Of a stretch of DNA of 48,556 nt, positions 45,661-48,556 are shown in pieces. Positions within the stretch are counted from its first letter, which is position 1. Each line of letters starts with the position of its first letter. Position numbers and translations under genes: made by a program. The DNA is from Deltaproteobacteria bacterium PRO3. GTDB lineage: Bacteria > UBA10199 > DSSB01. The DNA is taken from contig SZOV01000014.1 in NCBI GenBank assembly GCA_030263375.1, positions 1 through 48,556 of the forward strand, in the 5' to 3' direction. The notes under the pieces were generated by a model. That model worked only from the letters and a program-made list of their open reading frames with translations. It made no database searches and had not been told where the DNA came from.

Positions 45661-45675
45661 ACAATCGGGATGCCA
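45661..45675 (-). promoter_or_regulatory. Sigma-54 promoter of the coiled-coil operon
   Basis: The minus strand reads TGGCATCCCGATTGT. The -24 element and spacing fit; the -12 element is TTGT rather than TTGC, so this promoter may be weaker than the other three. Confidence 0.7.
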
Positions 45676-45738
45676 AATTTAAATACATGTAATTATTAAT
45701 AATTTTTAAAAAATCGCGCCGAAAACACCCCTGAACTG

Positions 45739-45773
45739 GCACAATATGTACCGAATGACGACACATCTTGAAC
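45739..45773 (-). promoter_or_regulatory. Tandem enhancer motif (UAS) for the coiled-coil operon
   Basis: GCACAATATGTAC (45739-45751) and ACACATCTTGAAC (45761-45773) are 22 bp apart, and the nearer copy begins 64 bp from the -24 element, exactly as at 47721. Confidence 0.7.
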
Positions 45774-45807
45774 AGTCGGGTTCCTGCCCGGGCTAGTGGC
45801 CTCGCGG

Positions 45808-47007
45808 TTAAAAATCCGGATCCGAGGCCTTTTGGGGCAGAGGCGTTTTGGGCAAGGGCTTGCCGGCCTTCGCGTAGAATTCCGGGTGCGCGCCCTTGTC
45901 GAGGCTCAGGAACTGGGCCTTGTTCAGCTTCAGGCGTTTGCCCTCGAAGACGGCGAGAAACTCGTCTTGCGACTTGTGCTTCCAGAGGTACACCGGCGCC
46001 TTCGCGGTGGGATAGCCCTCGACGGGGATGGTGTAGTTTGCCGCCTCCGCGTCGCTGACGCCGGTGAAGCTGGTCGGCCCGGAGCTCGCGGCGGCCGCGG
46101 GTGTTTCCGCCTTGGTTGCGACCGGCGCCTCGATTTGGACGGGCGCGGGCTTCGGCGGGACGGGCTTTGGAGCCGCGGGTGCCTCGGTCTTGAGGGCCGG
46201 GCCGGTCTCGCCTTTCGGCGCGCTGGGCGCCGGGGGGACTGGGACCTTGGGAACTTCAGGCGGCGTATGGATCGGCGCGGCGACTTTGGGAGCGGCTTTC
46301 TGCGACGGCGGAAGTTTTTTCGGGGCCGCGGCCTGGGGCTTCGAAACGACCGACGCGGTTTTAACCGGGGTCTTCTCGGGCTTGGGCACCGCGGCCTTCT
46401 TCGGCATTTTTCCCGCGAGCGTTTCGGCGGGCGCCTTCGTCGGCGCCGGGATCGCGACCAAGAGCGGCGCGCCGTAGGTCCTCGGAAATTTTTTCCCGAA
46501 GGCGCGGTAGCTGCCGGTGGCGTAATCGTAGGCCGGGGCGCGGTGCCGCGCCTTCATGAGCCTCTCGTAGACGCCGCGGTCGTGCTCGAGGCCCTTGCGG
46601 TAGGCGCAGAGCAGCGCGTCGGCGTTGTGATATTTTTGCTTGGCCTTCGCCGCGGTCGCCTCGAGCTTCGCGATCGTGCCCGGCTTCGCCTTGTCCTCGC
46701 GGGCCTTCGCGACCGCGGTCCGGGCCCTCTCGTAGCCGGAGAGCGCGGCGTTGTATTCCTTTGCCGCCTTGGCGTATTCCTGTTTCGAATTTTTCAGGTT
46801 CTCCCGCGCGGCCTGCAGGGCCTTGTCGGCCGCCGGATCCGCGGCGGGCTTCGCCTTCGGCTCATGCAGGCGGCGTAACTCGAGTCCCGCGACGAAGAAG
46901 TCGGGCTTGCCCTTCGCGTCGCGAGGCACGGTAACTTCCTTGCCGCTGAGGCTGTCGCGCAGTGCTAAGACCATCGGGGTTTTGGCGATCGCGGAGGAGC
47001 TCTTCAT
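45808..47007 (-). CDS. Helical and Pro/Ala/Lys-rich protein, sigma-54 cluster
   Basis: This 399-residue protein starts at ATG 47007, overlapping the upstream stop by one base; GTG 47010 is an alternative. It has an N-terminal small domain (MVLALRDSLSGKEVTVPRD), a helical charged stretch (~55-130, NLKNSKQEYAKAAKEYNAAL), a low-complexity Pro/Ala/Lys linker (~185-310), and a C-terminal globular domain with VEGYPTAKAPVYLWKHKSQD and EFLAVFEGKRLKLNKAQFLS. There is no signal peptide. It is translationally coupled with the gene at 47007-47600. The design (helical stalk, extended linker, end domain) suggests a structural or secreted protein; no family is recognised. Confidence 0.75.
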   Translation of the reverse strand: MKSSSAIAKTPMVLALRDSLSGKEVTVPRDAKGKPDFFVAGLELRRLHEPKAKPAADPAADKALQAARENLKNSKQEYAKAAKEYNAALSGYERARTAVAKAREDKAKPGTIAKLEATAAKAKQKYHNADALLCAYRKGLEHDRGVYERLMKARHRAPAYDYATGSYRAFGKKFPRTYGAPLLVAIPAPTKAPAETLAGKMPKKAAVPKPEKTPVKTASVVSKPQAAAPKKLPPSQKAAPKVAAPIHTPPEVPKVPVPPAPSAPKGETGPALKTEAPAAPKPVPPKPAPVQIEAPVATKAETPAAAASSGPTSFTGVSDAEAANYTIPVEGYPTAKAPVYLWKHKSQDEFLAVFEGKRLKLNKAQFLSLDKGAHPEFYAKAGKPLPKTPLPQKASDPDF

Positions 47008-47600
47008 CACGCCGCCCCCTTCCGCGTCGCGCTCAGCGCCGCGTGGTTTTTCGCGAGCGTCGCGCCGGTCGGACCGCTCAGCTCCTCGCCCGCCGGGGCG
47101 AGGCCCTTCGCCGGGAGCGAGGGCTTCGCCAGCTTGGCCCCGGATTTTTCCATTTGCTGTTGCGCGCCTTTGGCCGCGAGGGCCTTCTGCTCGTATTTTT
47201 TCTTCGCGACACTGGCCTTGGCCGAGAAGAGCTTGGCCTCTTTCACTTTGCCCATCGACTTGAAGGCCTTCGCCGTGTTCTCAAATTTCTCGTACTCGGC
47301 CTTGGCCTGGGCGAGCTCGGCCTCGGCCTTCGTGACGCGGCCTTTCGCGGCCTCGTATTCGCCCGGCTTTTTTCCGACGCCGGCGGTCGCCGCCTTGTCC
47401 ACGAAGAAGGAAGGCCTGGCGAGCGGCTTCGGCTGCCATTTCCCGTGGTGCAGCTGCTTCAGACCGTAGCTCGGTTTGTGGAAGGCATCGGCCTTGGGGC
47501 TCGACTCCTTGCCGGGCTTGAGGAAGCTGGGTTGCACCTCGATCGGGGTCGAGGGGGCCCGGGGGCCGAAGAATACCTTGGAAAAGCCGTCTAATGACAT
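47007..47600 (-). CDS. Lys/Ala-rich helical protein, first gene of a sigma-54 operon
   Basis: This 197-residue protein starts after AAGGAG. The N-terminal ~70 residues are polar and Pro-rich (MSLDGFSKVFFGPRAPSTPI); residues ~80-150 form a charged helix (AAKGRVTKAEAELAQAKAEY); the C-terminus is Ala/Gly-rich. Composition and organisation resemble the partner gene 45808-47007 and the gene at 44830-45621, so the three may be distant relatives or co-assemble. There is no signal peptide, and export by a specialised secretion system is possible but unproven. Confidence 0.75.
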   Translation of the reverse strand: MSLDGFSKVFFGPRAPSTPIEVQPSFLKPGKESSPKADAFHKPSYGLKQLHHGKWQPKPLARPSFFVDKAATAGVGKKPGEYEAAKGRVTKAEAELAQAKAEYEKFENTAKAFKSMGKVKEAKLFSAKASVAKKKYEQKALAAKGAQQQMEKSGAKLAKPSLPAKGLAPAGEELSGPTGATLAKNHAALSATRKGAA

Positions 47601-47642
47601 CGTGTGCTCCTTGAGGCCTAAGAAGCCTCGAGCTTAGATAAA

Positions 47643-47657
47643 GCAAGCGGGATGCCA
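47643..47657 (-). promoter_or_regulatory. Sigma-54 promoter of the 47600-45808 operon
   Basis: The minus strand reads TGGCATCCCGCTTGC followed by TTTA, with correct -24/-12 spacing. The leader to the ATG at 47600 is about 30 bases. Confidence 0.85.
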
Positions 47658-47720
47658 TAAATAACTATTTAAAATTATTAATGTTATTTAGATTTATTTC
47701 AAAAGGCAGTCTTCGAATCT

Positions 47721-47755
47721 GCGCAAGCTGCACGCCGAACCTGCGCAAGTTGTAA
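47721..47755 (-). promoter_or_regulatory. Tandem enhancer motif (UAS) for the 47600-45808 operon
   Basis: GCGCAAGCTGCAC (47721-47733) and GCGCAAGTTGTAA (47743-47755) are 22 bp apart; with flanking bases, CTGCGCAAG repeats exactly. The nearer copy begins 64 bp from the -24 element. Confidence 0.75.
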
Positions 47756-47764
47756 AGGCGGGCG

Positions 47765-47791
47765 AAAAAAAACCCGGCCGAAGCCGGGTTT
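47765..47791 (-). terminator. Terminator of the gene at 47816-48277
   Basis: On the minus strand AAACCCGGC, loop TTCG, GCCGGGTTT is followed by further T, giving a standard intrinsic terminator. It separates this gene from the next unit's enhancer. Confidence 0.88.
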
Positions 47792-47815
47792 CGAATGAGG
47801 AAGGGTTGAAAGAAA

Positions 47816-48277
47816 TTAAGCCTGTTTCTCCAGCGCCACGCAGGCGGCGGGGTTTAAGATCTCGTGCATCTTGGCCAGGAAGGGGCAGTCGGTCTGGGCC
47901 AGGTAATCCAGCATCAGCCGGTACTCGCGGTGGCCCTGCTTCTGCATCAGGTGCCGCGCGGTGGCGAGCGAGACGCCCTTGTTCTCCTCGACGATGCGCT
48001 CCAGGGCGTTGACGAAGCCGTTGAGGCGATTCAAATCCTCTTGGATCTGCTGCTCGGCGCTGAGCGAGCCCAGCTCCGGCAGCTGCTCGGGCGAGATTTC
48101 CAGGGCCAGGACGCTCATGTAGAAGTCGTAATCGGCGATCTGGCTGCGCAGCTCATGGATGTCCTCCATGGCCTCGAGATAGACCGAGATCTTCCGCTGC
48201 TTGGCCTCGCGGCGCTCCTGCAGGTCGATGATCTCGGCATTGCGGATGATCTGCGTCTCGTTCTGGAACCCGTTCAT
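47816..48277 (-). CDS. Small helical protein of unknown function, sigma-54 cluster
   Basis: This 153-residue, mostly helical, acidic protein starts at ATG 48277, after AAAGGGGG. Segments include NAEIIDLQERREAKQRKISV, MEDIHELRSQIADYDFYMSV and NALERIVEENKGVSLATARH; near the end YLAQTDCPFLAKMHEILNPA carries Cys. There is no signal peptide or membrane helix. It is a monocistronic unit with its own sigma-54 promoter and terminator. The size and fold would fit a chaperone or regulator for the neighbouring helical proteins, which is speculation. Confidence 0.75.
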   Translation of the reverse strand: MNGFQNETQIIRNAEIIDLQERREAKQRKISVYLEAMEDIHELRSQIADYDFYMSVLALEISPEQLPELGSLSAEQQIQEDLNRLNGFVNALERIVEENKGVSLATARHLMQKQGHREYRLMLDYLAQTDCPFLAKMHEILNPAACVALEKQA

Positions 48278-48336
48278 GCATACCCCCTTTGTGCCGCCTC
48301 GCCCGGAACCGTCAGGCGGCGCTACGGGCTAGTAAA

Positions 48337-48351
48337 GCAAGGGGAGTGCCA
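48337..48351 (-). promoter_or_regulatory. Sigma-54 promoter of the gene at 47816-48277
   Basis: The minus strand reads TGGCACTCCCCTTGC followed by TTTA, an essentially perfect -24/-12 promoter. The leader is about 50 bases. Confidence 0.9.
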
Positions 48352-48416
48352 GAATACTTTACCTTGAAATCATTAACTTATTTGGTTTTTTGCCCTGTCG
48401 CTTCAGTAGAAATCAT

Positions 48417-48449
48417 TCACATTGTGAGCACTCCGGTTACAAGTTTTCC
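48417..48449 (-). promoter_or_regulatory. Probable enhancer motif pair for the 48277 promoter
   Basis: TCACATTGTGAGC (48417-48429) keeps the CA-N3-TG core and begins 66 bp from the -24 element. The second copy, TTACAAGTTTTCC (48437-48449), is degenerate and 20 bp away. Nothing recognisable is seen in 48450-48556. Confidence 0.5.
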
Positions 48450-48556
48450 AAAAATTTCCCTGTAGAGAGTCAGGACATGTTGGAGGGTGAGGAGGTTTTT
48501 GAGCAGGAATGACGGGGTAAAAAAGTAGGTATCCTCGAGATTTTGGGTTAAAGGAT

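Overview
The window is a GC-rich bacterial chromosome segment with one clearly AT-richer insert. No 16S gene is present, so placement is indirect. Eukaryote-like Ser/Thr kinase domains fused to a sigma-54 activator, FG-GAP/VCBS and DUF4215 secreted proteins, Cys-TM-Arg C-terminal sorting tails and a CotH lipoprotein suggest a Gram-negative, deltaproteobacterial-like lineage (Myxococcota/Bdellovibrionota-like or an uncultured relative). This is an inference.

Layout. 1-1529 (minus): histidine genes hisB-hisH-hisA, the last cut by the window edge. 1682-6179 (plus): biotin operon bioB-bioF-bioA-bioD, invaded by two palindromic elements, one of which supplies the last codons of bioF. 6233-7327: polytopic membrane protein. 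7402-10122 (minus): a protein with the whole architecture of a class II ribonucleotide reductase but with the catalytic Cys, Glu and PTGTIS loop replaced; its upstream region carries a correctly spaced pair of NrdR-box-like sites plus DnaA-box-like sites. 10835-13315: MltD-type lytic transglycosylase with four LysM domains. 13331-18298 (minus): a 1655-residue kinase-ATPase-TPR-GAF-sigma54 activator fusion. 18607-22098: two tandem paralogous lipoproteins. 22142-23150: smpB and ssrA (tmRNA). 23150-27128: a 4-kb AT-rich island inserted in the ssrA 3' end, bounded by a 14-bp direct repeat, with no recognisable integrase and with a hicA-hicB-xre operon; a second hicAB pair lies just past the right boundary. 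27904-36873: metabolic and accessory genes (DUF2252, MFS, GNAT, methyltransferase, HCCA isomerase, Ogt, VOC, GST, retinol-saturase-like oxidoreductase). 36954-42642: secreted proteins (two FG-GAP/VCBS proteins, CotH lipoprotein, small exported proteins). 42816-43487: peroxiredoxin.

43567-48556 is the most striking region. Four consecutive minus-strand transcription units each begin with a sigma-54 (-24/-12) promoter, and each promoter is preceded, 52-66 bp upstream, by a tandem pair of a shared 13-bp motif about 21 bp apart. This is a compact sigma-54 regulon with one enhancer code. Its products are mostly unrecognised Lys/Ala-rich helical proteins plus one DUF4215 surface protein. The kinase/sigma-54 activator 25 kb away is a candidate regulator, but that link is only inferred.
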